IMG/VR virus record: IMGVR_UViG_3300030329_005371
Location: 1 to 64,000 of that record
Length of the DNA: 64,000 bases
Reading direction: 5' to 3' (one strand)
Origin: a virus
Numbering within the stretch: position 1 is the stretch's first letter; each line of letters opens with the position of its first letter. Shown piece after piece: positions 22,785 through 30,746 of this stretch. Both the position numbers and the translations under genes were made by a program. Below the pieces are notes generated by a model. The model made no database searches, was not told the origin of the DNA, and saw only the letters and a program-made list of their open reading frames with translations.

Positions 22785-24842
22785 ATGGGTGGTGCCGCTG
22801 GGCATATGAATCACCCATTCGATTTAGATTGGGTTAAAAGCGGTTCTGACCTCTTAGATTTTTTCAATCGAGCCAAAGCCTTTGTTGAAGAAGCAAGAGG
22901 AGGGAGCGTCAAGATTGACGGCGTAAACGTGTCTTTTAAGGTGGTAGAGACGCCTAATGGGCATGAGTTTGCTGTCGACCGTGGCTCTATGAAAGAAATT
23001 GACATTAGCGGAATTACCGTTGATAGATTTGCTGAAAGATTTCCGCCTGGACACGGTATGCGCAGATTTGTTGCGCAACTTTTAACCATTCTTAATGCTG
23101 CTCTCGGCGATGTAGAGCCAGAACTTAAAGCTCTGGGTATGTGGGATGATCCATCCATGTTCCTTAACACTGAATATGTTGAAGGTAAAACTAACGTAAC
23201 TCAATACGATGAGAACTTTCTTGCTATTCATGGTTTAAATCAATTCTATCAACGCGTAGCAAAGTCAGGCGCCAGTAAAGGAAATGTTCGGCCCGGCGCG
23301 GAGCGTCCAACAATGGTCAATCCTAAAAACGGCAAAGAAGTCCCTATTAAAGATCCTAGCCGAGAAGTTTCCTATGACCCAGCAGTCATGGCTCGTTTGA
23401 TTGAAAAATTGCGCCCTTACGGAGAAGAATATGGATTTCAGATTTATGGTGATGTTCCGACAGAAACTATGGCAGACGTAGATTATACCGGTGCTTTATC
23501 GGAGCCTTTATCTATTAAAATCTCCGATGATCGAACAATTAAAAAATCTCTAGGCGAGTGGCTCCAAGAAGCACAAAATCCTGGCTATAGAACCTTGAAA
23601 GTCCGCATACAAGACGGTGACTCGGAACGAATGATGAGTTGGCACCCTCTCCACAAAGATCTTTATAAAGCACTTTCTAGCGGAGAACATGCGGTTGTTG
23701 ATATGGTAGACGAACAAGACGCCGCAGATGCCATTTATGGCACCGTATTTATGCACGCCGCACGAATGCTTGGAAATGAAATGTTAAGGGCCTTAACCAG
23801 CCCTATGGGTGATGTAATCAACCACGAAGGAGTTGTGCTCCGAGACGAGGAAACATTCGGTACCACCAAACCTGTTAAAATTACAGGCGAGTTTATTGTC
23901 GGCGGAACGGCATCCGATTTTCAGAAAGCGAGTGGGGCCCCAGTTATTATGAAAGAGCAAGAAGAAGACGAAGATCCCGTTGTTGATATCGAATTTGAAG
24001 ATGAGCCAGTACAAGGCGAAACAGTCGCGATTGTTCCTGGCGCTTTCAAGCCCCCGCATATGGGACATCTAGATATGGTTGAAAGATATACTCAAGACGC
24101 CGATCGAGTTGTCGTTTTGATCTCTGCTCCTACTAAAAGTGGTAGAAAGTTACCAAATGGTCGGGAAATTACAGCAGAAGATTCAGAAAAGATTTGGAAT
24201 CTATTTGTAGGTTCCAATCCAAAAGTAGAAGTTTATAAATCCTCTCATGCTTCCCCGATTAATGCTGCCTATGAGATAATTGGCAAAAGTGGTTTGCGCG
24301 AAAAGGTTGCTGAAAATATGGGCATGGATCCGATCAGCGCGGGAGACACAGTTATTTTAGGCGCCAGCAATAAAGGCGGCGATGCTGCCAGATGGACAGG
24401 TGCTGAAAAATACGTGGGAGAAGATTTGAATCTGGTTCCACCGATGGAGAGCGCTGTTGAGCCTTTAAACCGCCCTAACGGAGAGCCATTTAGCGCCACA
24501 GATATGAGAAATCTTTTAGGAGATATTCTCGCCAACAAAGAAGCATTACAAGATTTCGCTGGTGACAACGTTGATGGTGTTTTACAAATTTTAGGCGTAC
24601 AAGGCCTAGAAGAAATGTCAAGTGCCGGCGGCTCTGGAGGACGCTCCAGTTCAGTCCAGGGCGCCGTGGCGTCAGGGGGCGGACCATGGCAACATAGTAA
24701 TATTAAAAAAGATAACGAAGAAGAAAAAGAGCGCTCTAGACTTGTCACAAGAGGTCCATTATCTCCGAAAAAAGAAAATATTGATTTAAGCACGGTTGAT
24801 GAAGTTATGAGACTAATTATGGAAAGAGGCATTCTACAATGA
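22785..24842 (+). CDS. Ligase-type nucleotidyltransferase fused to HxGH nucleotidylyltransferase
   Basis: A 685-aa protein in two enzyme-like halves. The N-terminal half has VKIDGVN (KxDG at 43-46; Lys43 would be the AMP/GMP-carrying residue), then HEGVVLRD (motif IV-like, about 347-354) and PVKITGEFI (motif V-like), the order seen in polynucleotide ligases and capping enzymes. After an acidic linker (about 385-410) comes VPGAFKPPHMGH (HxGH, about 416-427) with an FSATDMR element further on (ISSTxxR equivalent), as in NMN/phosphopantetheine/CTP-type adenylyl- or cytidylyltransferases. Neither substrate can be read from sequence. It sits between the scaffold-like gene and another helical protein, overlapping the next gene by ATGA. 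Confidence 0.72.
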   Translation: MGGAAGHMNHPFDLDWVKSGSDLLDFFNRAKAFVEEARGGSVKIDGVNVSFKVVETPNGHEFAVDRGSMKEIDISGITVDRFAERFPPGHGMRRFVAQLLTILNAALGDVEPELKALGMWDDPSMFLNTEYVEGKTNVTQYDENFLAIHGLNQFYQRVAKSGASKGNVRPGAERPTMVNPKNGKEVPIKDPSREVSYDPAVMARLIEKLRPYGEEYGFQIYGDVPTETMADVDYTGALSEPLSIKISDDRTIKKSLGEWLQEAQNPGYRTLKVRIQDGDSERMMSWHPLHKDLYKALSSGEHAVVDMVDEQDAADAIYGTVFMHAARMLGNEMLRALTSPMGDVINHEGVVLRDEETFGTTKPVKITGEFIVGGTASDFQKASGAPVIMKEQEEDEDPVVDIEFEDEPVQGETVAIVPGAFKPPHMGHLDMVERYTQDADRVVVLISAPTKSGRKLPNGREITAEDSEKIWNLFVGSNPKVEVYKSSHASPINAAYEIIGKSGLREKVAENMGMDPISAGDTVILGASNKGGDAARWTGAEKYVGEDLNLVPPMESAVEPLNRPNGEPFSATDMRNLLGDILANKEALQDFAGDNVDGVLQILGVQGLEEMSSAGGSGGRSSSVQGAVASGGGPWQHSNIKKDNEEEKERSRLVTRGPLSPKKENIDLSTVDEVMRLIMERGILQ

Positions 24843-25630
24843 ATAAAGATGAACGAATCTTAAGAGAAAATATACGCCAATTAATTCGGCATGTCAAGCA
24901 AAAAAGAATAGATGAAGAACAACAGATTCGCGAATCGTTGAAAAAACTAATGAGGCTTGAGCTTCAAGCAATGTTAAATGAAGCAGATGTCCCTGATGTC
25001 GATCCTACCCCTAACAAATCTACAGGAATTAATGTTTTAGAGCAGTTGCTGAAAAAAATTGTTCCTGTGTTACAAACTGATTATAAATCTCTCACAACTT
25101 CTGAAGAGCAAAGACGATCTTTTAGAGCACATATTGTTAATGCGTGCATCAACACTCTTACGCCGGCTAAAGTTAACAACCAAGCAGGAGAAGAAGAGGC
25201 AGAGTCTCTAGATGAAGAAATTGATGTTGAAATCGGAGGAGGCGATGACGACAAGTTTATTGATATTCGTACTGATGCCGAAAAGAAAGCCGAAGAAGAA
25301 GAACAAGCGCCAGATGAGCGTGAAGAGTTTGGTTCTGGGGTAGATGGCGATGAAACCGGCCGCAATATGGCTTACGAAAGTTTCAAAAAGATTGAATCAA
25401 GTGTAATCGATTCTTATGAACTGCTTTCTAACCCCGAAGATCAAGAAGTTTTTTATGATTATCTAATTGCTAATCTCAAGCTTTATTTTGATAAGTTTGA
25501 AAGTGAGTTAGCCGACACTGTTGAAGAGCCCACAAACCAAGCTTATGATACGGCGAAAGAAGAAGAACCTGCTGAAGAAGGTGGGGGCCTTGATTTAGGC
25601 GGAGAAGAAGAGTTAGAAATTGAACTATGA
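24839..25630 (+). CDS. Acidic helical protein, possible prohead core component (263 aa)
   Basis: A charged N-terminal helix (ILRENIRQLIRHVKQKRIDE), a central block of Glu/Asp runs, and a helical region around 175-225 (YESFKKIESSVIDSYELL ... YLIANLKLYFDKFE), then an acidic tail. Low in aromatic residues apart from that helix. Composition and position beside the metallopeptidase/scaffold and capsid-targeted genes suggest a core or scaffold protein (inference). ATGA overlaps on both sides. Confidence 0.65.
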   Translation: MNKDERILRENIRQLIRHVKQKRIDEEQQIRESLKKLMRLELQAMLNEADVPDVDPTPNKSTGINVLEQLLKKIVPVLQTDYKSLTTSEEQRRSFRAHIVNACINTLTPAKVNNQAGEEEAESLDEEIDVEIGGGDDDKFIDIRTDAEKKAEEEEQAPDEREEFGSGVDGDETGRNMAYESFKKIESSVIDSYELLSNPEDQEVFYDYLIANLKLYFDKFESELADTVEEPTNQAYDTAKEEEPAEEGGGLDLGGEEELEIEL

Positions 25631-27099
25631 AGCTCTTAATGGAAAATTGGCGCAAGTTCGTTGCAGAGACCGAACCAACTAAAAACTGCGGCGATTTATA
25701 CCTTTTTGAAAACGATTCTATCCAGAAAGCTTCTTTTTACGATAGATTCTTGACTCTTAATGAAAACGATGACGATTTTGAGCTTTTTCTTGAACAATGG
25801 GAAAAATCTGTTGATTATCAATTAGGTTTATTATCTGAAGGAATTCGAGATGATCGCGGCCGCACATGGACGTCGAAAGACGAAGCAGAGCCGGGGGAAG
25901 CTTTTAGATGGGGCTCCAATGCTGAATGGAAAGGGCGTAAGCTAACACCTGAAGATATGGGTCTCACTCAGCAAGAGGCTGATTATCTAGAAGATTTCAG
26001 AGAGAAATTTCTTGCTGCTAGAGGAACACCTCAACATCCTTATAAAGATCCTGTCGCAGACGAACTTCTTAAAAAATCAAACCAACATATGGCAATGAGT
26101 AGCCTTATACCGTTTTTTACCCAAGGCTACATGCTATTGCAGCGTGGAGGACAAGCAGTTGGCAAAGTTTTATCAGTGGCTAACAAATTAAAACAAAATA
26201 TGGAAAAAAAAGGCCTCCTAGGAAAAGTTGGTGCGGTGGCTTTAACGGGGCTTGTTGCTAGCGCCACTTTAATAGGTATTAAGGCTATTATGGATTCGGG
26301 CGGCGATGCTGGAGAAGTGGCTCAAAAAGCTTCAGAGCTAGCAGATGCCGCGGCAGTAGTGGAGCCGGATGTCGGACAAGCGCTTGAACAAGCAACACAA
26401 AATCCTGAATCTGCGGCAGAAGTGTTAGGTAAGCTTGAACAAGCTGCAGAACAAACTACTCAGCAATTAAGTCAGGTAGACAATGAGGCTGTTAAACAAG
26501 TTGCGCAAGAAGCTGAAAAATCTTCGCAGCAATATTCCGGAATAGATGATTTTTCGCAGATGTTTGAGGATTCGTTGCGTCAAGATAGAACCGGATCCGA
26601 CGCAGAAATCGCACAACAAGCAGCAGACTCCACGCAGGCTATGCCGGCTGAAGAAGTTCAAGAATGGATCGACTACTGGGGTACCTATAGAGATGGACGT
26701 CCAACATACATGAATACTGTGGAACAGGGCTGGGCTTATAATTCTGGATTGGAAGATTTTACGTCTTTTCAAGATAGTTACGGGATCGGATTACCAGAAA
26801 ATATGGAATCAGGAAATTTGTCAAAACGAGATATGAGATCTTTAGTGCGTGATTTTATACGTACAGATTATCCTGGTATTATGGAATACCAAGAATCCGA
26901 CCCAAGCGCCAGCTGGATGTTCGATGACTATGTAAATCATTATTTAGGTCTAGGAGAAGAAGAAGCATCAAAGTTTCGCAAGATGTTTAACGATGGCGCT
27001 TGGAGGCGACGACCGTACGGAGGAGGAGGGCTGCGAGGGGGTCGTCCAGGTCCAATTGGACGGGGTACCCCTGTAGATTTTACGTTTGGTGAGTATTGA
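25627..27099 (+). CDS. Large capsid-targeted-type protein with hydrophobic segment (490 aa)
   Basis: Leader MKLLMENWRKFVAE (cleavage candidate after Glu14), then an acidic region, a hydrophobic membrane-capable segment (VGAVALTGLVASATLIGIKAIM, about 198-219), an Ala/Gln-rich coiled region (about 230-315), and a Gly/Arg-rich tail. The combination (packaged leader plus hydrophobic segment plus coiled coil) would fit a protein ejected with DNA that helps form a passage through the envelope, but this is inference. It is the last gene of the cargo run. Confidence 0.72.
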   Translation: MKLLMENWRKFVAETEPTKNCGDLYLFENDSIQKASFYDRFLTLNENDDDFELFLEQWEKSVDYQLGLLSEGIRDDRGRTWTSKDEAEPGEAFRWGSNAEWKGRKLTPEDMGLTQQEADYLEDFREKFLAARGTPQHPYKDPVADELLKKSNQHMAMSSLIPFFTQGYMLLQRGGQAVGKVLSVANKLKQNMEKKGLLGKVGAVALTGLVASATLIGIKAIMDSGGDAGEVAQKASELADAAAVVEPDVGQALEQATQNPESAAEVLGKLEQAAEQTTQQLSQVDNEAVKQVAQEAEKSSQQYSGIDDFSQMFEDSLRQDRTGSDAEIAQQAADSTQAMPAEEVQEWIDYWGTYRDGRPTYMNTVEQGWAYNSGLEDFTSFQDSYGIGLPENMESGNLSKRDMRSLVRDFIRTDYPGIMEYQESDPSASWMFDDYVNHYLGLGEEEASKFRKMFNDGAWRRRPYGGGGLRGGRPGPIGRGTPVDFTFGEY

Positions 27100-27175
27100 A
27101 AACACCTGTGAAAACACTTTTTTTCATAATTGTCACTTGACAAGCTTTCTAAAATCAGTTACCTTTATATATGTG

Positions 27176-27523
27176 ATGGCAAACAAACAAAAGCTTTCAA
27201 CAACAATCAATAAAAGCATTATAACTAAATTAAGAGATCAAAACAAGTTAAATGATAATTTATTAGTGTTAATTTCTAATCTCACTTTAGAAGACCTTAT
27301 AGCTATCAAGTTAGAACTTTCATGTAATCTTATTAATAACAGGTTATATGGTTTTGATATCTGGAGAAACTCTAATAAGATTGTTCAGGAAGCAATTTTA
27401 AAATTTGCTATCTCAACAACTAAATCAAAAAAAGACGCAGCAAGATTCTTAGATCTTACCTATGTAGAATTTAAGAAGTTGCTCAGAAGATATGATATAG
27501 AATCATACTTCAACGATGTTTGA
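27176..27523 (+). CDS. Fis-like helix-turn-helix protein (115 aa)
   Basis: The C-terminal 40 residues (EAILKFAISTTKSKKDAARF then LDLTYVEFKKLLRRY) read as a Fis/NtrC-type helix-turn-helix; the N-terminus is helical and polar. ATG 27176 is used because TTGACA (27137-27142), a probable -35 box, lies upstream and a longer TTG-started reading would pass through it. No ribosome site is visible; with a -10 near 27160 the transcript would be leaderless or nearly so. May be a transcription or genome-organising factor. Confidence 0.6.
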   Translation: MANKQKLSTTINKSIITKLRDQNKLNDNLLVLISNLTLEDLIAIKLELSCNLINNRLYGFDIWRNSNKIVQEAILKFAISTTKSKKDAARFLDLTYVEFKKLLRRYDIESYFNDV

Positions 27524-27529
27524 AAAACT

Positions 27530-27549
27530 TAAACCAACCGTTTAAAAAC
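27530..27549 (+). repeat. Dispersed 20-nt motif, copy 1
   Basis: TAAACCAACCGTTTAAAAAC just after the HTH gene and about 100 nt before the tmRNA. It matches 18 of 20 positions with the copy at 37965 just before PIN-PhoH. Possibly a phage-specific promoter element; function unknown. Confidence 0.45.
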
Positions 27550-27646
27550 TAAATTAAGTTAATATCCGGATGTCTCAATAAGGATATAAAATAATTGGGA
27601 GACTAGCGTGTGGGGAGCAAGAGAACCACAGACGGTTGGCTTTTAT

Positions 27647-27983
27647 GGGAGCGAAATGGCTTCGACAGGGTAAGGATGAAGTCGAGTGCAAGTAGGTAAG
27701 ATACAACCTTAATAGTTCAAAACAATAGTTGCAAATAACAACACACACTTCGAAGCAGCTCGCTTAGCGGCTTAATCGAGGAGGCTGATTAGAGCCTTCT
27801 ATCCAATCTAATCAAAATAACAGACAAGTTATAAAAATCAAACTATTTATCGCAACAGGGTGGTAAGCGATATCTTATAGCCATCTATCTTTGTCAATAG
27901 GTGATAGTAAATTGACTAAGCTTGTGAATGACTTGCCTTTTGAGGTATCGTGGACGCGGGTTCGACTCCCGCCGCTTCCACCA
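27647..27983 (+). ncRNA. ssrA: tmRNA (transfer-messenger RNA), one-piece
   Basis: Complete one-piece tmRNA of about 337 nt. The 5' GGGAGCG (27647-27653) pairs with 3' CGCTTCC (27973-27979), followed by discriminator A and encoded CCA (27981-27983). The T-arm GCGGGTTCGACTCCCGC is canonical and the 5' part carries GAAATGGCTTCGACAGG. The tag frame opens at the resume codon GCA (27731) and reads ANNNTHFEAARLAA then TAA (27773-27775), ending in the LAA degron that ClpXP-type proteases recognise. It would rescue stalled ribosomes and tag nascent chains. No SmpB gene is seen in the window, so host SmpB would be required. Confidence 0.93.
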
Positions 27984-28002
27984 TTTAATCAAGGAGAATA
28001 AA

Positions 28003-28521
28003 ATGATTAAGAAATTACTAGCATGCGTTATTGGATTAACGCTTACAACTACAGCAGTCGCAGACGATCATGCTGTTTCTATGAAAAATAGCGATGATTG
28101 GACCACTCGTAAAGGTTTGCGTTTTGGATATAATTATGTTGCCGGCGGCGAGCGAAGCGATAGAATTATTAGCCCGCATATGTTTGCTATTGGCTTTGAA
28201 GCACAGCAAACAATGAGTGGTGGAGATTGGCTTGATTTGCTTTTTGTACAGAACTTAACTATTAGTGGTCTTGAACAAAGTCTTATTATTCCATCAGCAA
28301 ATGTGCTGGTTGGATTTGAAATCAATGACTCTCTTCAGTTGGCTGTAGGCGCAAACGCAACCATTTATGATCCAGCCGAAGATAACAATTATATTCATCT
28401 TGTCTCAGCAATCGGGTGGACACAGGCCGCAGGACATTTTAGTGTTCCGGTTCATTTAATATATATTCCAGACGTCAATGGATATTGGCGCTTGGCAGCA
28501 ACAACAGGAGTAAATTGGTAA
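28003..28521 (+). CDS. Outer-membrane beta-barrel-like protein with signal peptide
   Basis: A 172-aa protein with a signal peptide (MIKKLLACVIGLTLTTTAVA) and amphipathic strands (GLRFGYNYVAG ... FAIGFEAQQTM ... LQLAVGANATI ... VPVHLIYIP) ending in a terminal Trp, all in keeping with a small outer-membrane barrel. AAGGAG precedes ATG 28003, 20 nt after the tmRNA 3' end. A phage-encoded outer-membrane protein could block superinfection or alter the host surface (inference). Confidence 0.72.
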   Translation: MIKKLLACVIGLTLTTTAVADDHAVSMKNSDDWTTRKGLRFGYNYVAGGERSDRIISPHMFAIGFEAQQTMSGGDWLDLLFVQNLTISGLEQSLIIPSANVLVGFEINDSLQLAVGANATIYDPAEDNNYIHLVSAIGWTQAAGHFSVPVHLIYIPDVNGYWRLAATTGVNW

Positions 28522-28688
28522 TGTTAGATTTTTTTAATTCACGATATGTTAGTTTAGGGTGCTCAGTTATTAATGGCGTATTTGCTGTTACTCTGCTTGT
28601 TGATCAAAGTTGGATCCTCGCAGGTATTTGTGTATTAGCGTCTGGTTACTGTTTTGGAAATTATATTAAGGCTAAAAAAGATGAATAA
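28521..28688 (+). CDS. Small two-pass membrane protein (55 aa)
   Basis: Two hydrophobic segments (VSLGCSVINGVFAVTLLV and WILAGICVLASGYCFG) and a basic-acidic tail KAKKDE. ATG 28521 overlaps the stop of the barrel gene (TAATG), so it is translationally coupled to it. Function unknown. Confidence 0.6.
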   Translation: MLDFFNSRYVSLGCSVINGVFAVTLLVDQSWILAGICVLASGYCFGNYIKAKKDE

Positions 28689-28884
28689 ATTTATACAAAA
28701 TATAAGAAATAAGATACAATACAAACGAGTAGAAAAAACTCACTTCATAGATGACGACTTAGACGGTGAAGTGACAGATGAAATTGAGAAGGCTCTTTGG
28801 GAGCTAAAGGAAGACATGGATCTCCCAACAGAAGAAGTAGAAAAAGCAGTCAAAAGTCGTAAAATAATAAAGGATGAAAAATAA
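28681..28884 (+). CDS. Small charged helical protein (67 aa)
   Basis: Basic N-terminus (MNKFIQNIRNKIQYKR), then an acidic helical stretch (DEIEKALWELKEDMDL) and a basic end. It overlaps the previous gene by 8 nt. Unknown. Confidence 0.55.
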   Translation: MNKFIQNIRNKIQYKRVEKTHFIDDDLDGEVTDEIEKALWELKEDMDLPTEEVEKAVKSRKIIKDEK

Positions 28885-28888
28885 ATAA

Positions 28889-29341
28889 ATGAAAACAGTA
28901 ACAAATGGAAATAATGTAAAATTACATTATGTCGGCACGTTGTCGAACGGGCAGGTGTTTGATAACTCCCGCTCTCGCGGCGATACAATGAGTGTATTAG
29001 TAGGCGAAGGTCGGGTTCTTCCTGGGTTTGAAAAAGCACTTTTGGGCATGGAAGTTGGCCAAACAAAATCGATTTCATTGCCAGTAGAAGAAGCATATGG
29101 GCACCCCAATCCCCAAGCGGTCCAAACTATGCCTAGGAGTTCTTTTCCAGAAGATTATGTTTTTGAAGAAGGCGCCCACGTTCAAGGGACCAATGGTAAT
29201 GGCCAGCCCGTTTTGGCAAAAATTATGTCTTTTACAGACGATGAGGTTACTTTAGACCTTAATCATCCCTTGGCCGGCCAAGATATTAACTTTGAAATTG
29301 AAATAGTCGAAATTGAAGAAACTAGTGAAACAGCTGAATAA
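28889..29341 (+). CDS. FKBP-type peptidyl-prolyl isomerase (SlyD-like)
   Basis: A 150-aa protein with the bacterial SlyD-like FKBP layout: VKLHYVGTLSNGQVFDNS, then GRVLPGFEKALLGMEVGQ (conserved VLPGFE/A-L-M-GE), the VEEAYG element, then an inserted IF domain and the closing LNHPLAG followed by INFEIEIVEIE. It catalyses proline isomerisation and can act as a chaperone in the cytoplasm. It lacks the His-rich metal tail of E. coli SlyD. It lies close to the Hsp20 gene, so both may support folding of virion proteins. Confidence 0.9.
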   Translation: MKTVTNGNNVKLHYVGTLSNGQVFDNSRSRGDTMSVLVGEGRVLPGFEKALLGMEVGQTKSISLPVEEAYGHPNPQAVQTMPRSSFPEDYVFEEGAHVQGTNGNGQPVLAKIMSFTDDEVTLDLNHPLAGQDINFEIEIVEIEETSETAE

Positions 29342-29348
29342 TTAGTAT

Positions 29349-29591
29349 GTGAATGACGATGGATATCAGTTTCGTGTCGGCGATATTGTAAGAGAAAAAG
29401 AGTTTATTACAATAGGTTTCGATGATCAAATGACTGGTATTGTTATCGCGGTTGATTCTACATTTCATACGAATGAAAGAGTTATTCACGATAGACTTAC
29501 TATTATGTGGTTTGAAACCGGCACACAAGAAGAAATGCCAGATGTTCTTGTGGAGTTGGTTTCTTCCGTTTTAAATACAAAAAAAGCTTGA
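29349..29591 (+). CDS. Small SH3-like barrel protein, GTG start
   Basis: An 80-aa protein: VGDIVREK, then TGIVIAV, then LTIMWF, the barrel pattern, with an acidic end. The frame begins with GTG 29349, 7 nt after the FKBP gene. Unknown function. Confidence 0.55.
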   Translation: MNDDGYQFRVGDIVREKEFITIGFDDQMTGIVIAVDSTFHTNERVIHDRLTIMWFETGTQEEMPDVLVELVSSVLNTKKA

Positions 29592-29615
29592 CTACTTATA
29601 ATAAGTGGTTATATT
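29588..29615 (+). promoter_or_regulatory. Sigma70-type promoter ahead of Hsp20
   Basis: TTGACT (29588-29593) overlaps the stop of the preceding gene. TATATT (29610-29615) follows a 16-nt spacer inside GTGGTTATATTATAG, nearly the same -10 surroundings as the promoter at 40290 (GTGGTTATAATATAG). Confidence 0.6.
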
Positions 29616-29679
29616 ATAGACGTTGGTAGATCAATGCGACTGCTAACAAGCTTATACTAAACAGATAAGGAGAAATATT

Positions 29680-30165
29680 ATGACTACAATAGTAAGGCGA
29701 AATAACCTTGCCCCTAGGGCATTTTCGAAGAACGAGTTTTTAACTCCGTTCGATCGACTTTTTGATGATATGCTTGGAAACATGTTTCCGACTGTATCAA
29801 GAGATTTGGGAGAAGATTTCTTTTTTAAAGGATCTTACCCAAAGGTGAATGTCATTAACAATGACGAGAGCGTGTTGATTGAGGCAGCTATTCCTGGTAT
29901 GCGACGAGAGGATGTATCGGTAGAGGTTGCGGAAGGCGTGTTAACTATCCAAGGCACCAGCAATCAACACGATGACATAAAGGACGGACAGTATGTTAAG
30001 CGCGAAATCAAACGATCCGCATTTCAGCGCTCCTTCCGTCTTGGCGACAATTTGGATGAGACAAAGATCAGAGGAAATTATGATAATGGAATTCTTACTT
30101 TGACCATCCCAAAAGTCGTACCAACCGAAGAAGAAAGAACAGTAAGAAAGATAGAAATTTCGTGA
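29680..30165 (+). CDS. Hsp20/alpha-crystallin family small heat-shock protein
   Basis: A 161-aa protein with an N-terminal arm (PFDRLFDDMLGNMFPT), an alpha-crystallin domain (YPKVNVINND ... LIEAAIPGMRREDVSVEV ... FQRSFRLGDNLDETKIRGNYDNGILTLTIP) and a short C-terminal tail. The G-I-L-T-L-T-I-P strand is a family hallmark. Small heat-shock proteins hold unfolded proteins in the cytoplasm. Start ATG 29680 after AAGGAG. Its own promoter and terminator enclose it, making a one-gene unit. Confidence 0.93.
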   Translation: MTTIVRRNNLAPRAFSKNEFLTPFDRLFDDMLGNMFPTVSRDLGEDFFFKGSYPKVNVINNDESVLIEAAIPGMRREDVSVEVAEGVLTIQGTSNQHDDIKDGQYVKREIKRSAFQRSFRLGDNLDETKIRGNYDNGILTLTIPKVVPTEEERTVRKIEIS

Positions 30166-30172
30166 CTTTCTC

Positions 30173-30202
30173 GGGGGGCTTTTCGCCCCCCATTTTTTTT
30201 TA
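30173..30202 (+). terminator. Rho-independent terminator after Hsp20
   Basis: GGGGGGC (30173-30179), loop TTTTC, GCCCCCC (30185-30191), then a run of eight T residues. A textbook strong terminator 7 nt after the stop codon. Confidence 0.92.
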
Positions 30203-30284
30203 TAAAAAACTTAAAATTTTTGGTATGATTAAAAGACGATCTCAATACGTATTAATGGAGGCGTTTATTACGAATCAAGATTAG

Positions 30285-30746
30285 ATGGAAATAAAAGTGG
30301 CATTTTACAAAGGTAGCGGCGATTTATTTAATAAAATCGTTAGATGGTGGACAAAAAGTCCTTACTCTCATGCTGAACTAATTTTGCCTGATGGTGTTAC
30401 TTGGATTCGTATTGGGCCATTTTCTTCTTCAAAGTTGTCGGCAATAAAAAAAGAAAAATGGGAGCCTCAAAATTGGGATTTTGTCACTCTTAAAGTGACC
30501 GAAGAACAAGTTGAAACAATAAAAGAATTTTTTGAACGTACAAAGGGATGTCGTTATGATTGGTGGGGGATGATCCTGTCTCATTTTTTGCCATTTAGAA
30601 TCAAGCAGCGCGGAAAATGGTATTGTAGCGAGTGGATTGCACATGCTTTAAGAGTAAGTCGAGTGGTTGATTGGAGAGTCGCGCGGATATTCGAGAGAGC
30701 AAAAATTTCTCCTGCCACGTTGTATGATATAGTGAGTATTAAATGA
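30285..30746 (+). CDS. Permuted NlpC/P60-like (YiiX-type) papain-fold protein
   Basis: A 153-aa protein with SPYSHAELILP near residues 25-35 and GKWYCSEWIAHAL near 108-120. In circularly permuted NlpC/P60 (YiiX/YaeF-like) proteins a His in an S-H-x-x-L motif precedes the catalytic Cys in a W-x-C-S-E motif, as here. Such enzymes cleave amide or ester bonds in peptidoglycan or lipids. No signal peptide. It overlaps the next gene by 4 nt. Confidence 0.78.
   Translation: MEIKVAFYKGSGDLFNKIVRWWTKSPYSHAELILPDGVTWIRIGPFSSSKLSAIKKEKWEPQNWDFVTLKVTEEQVETIKEFFERTKGCRYDWWGMILSHFLPFRIKQRGKWYCSEWIAHALRVSRVVDWRVARIFERAKISPATLYDIVSIK

Noticed and set aside
27647-27983. tmRNA as a prophage attachment-site remnant
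   Set aside because: The gene is complete at both ends with a working tag frame, and no integrase or second copy of the 3' end is seen in the window.
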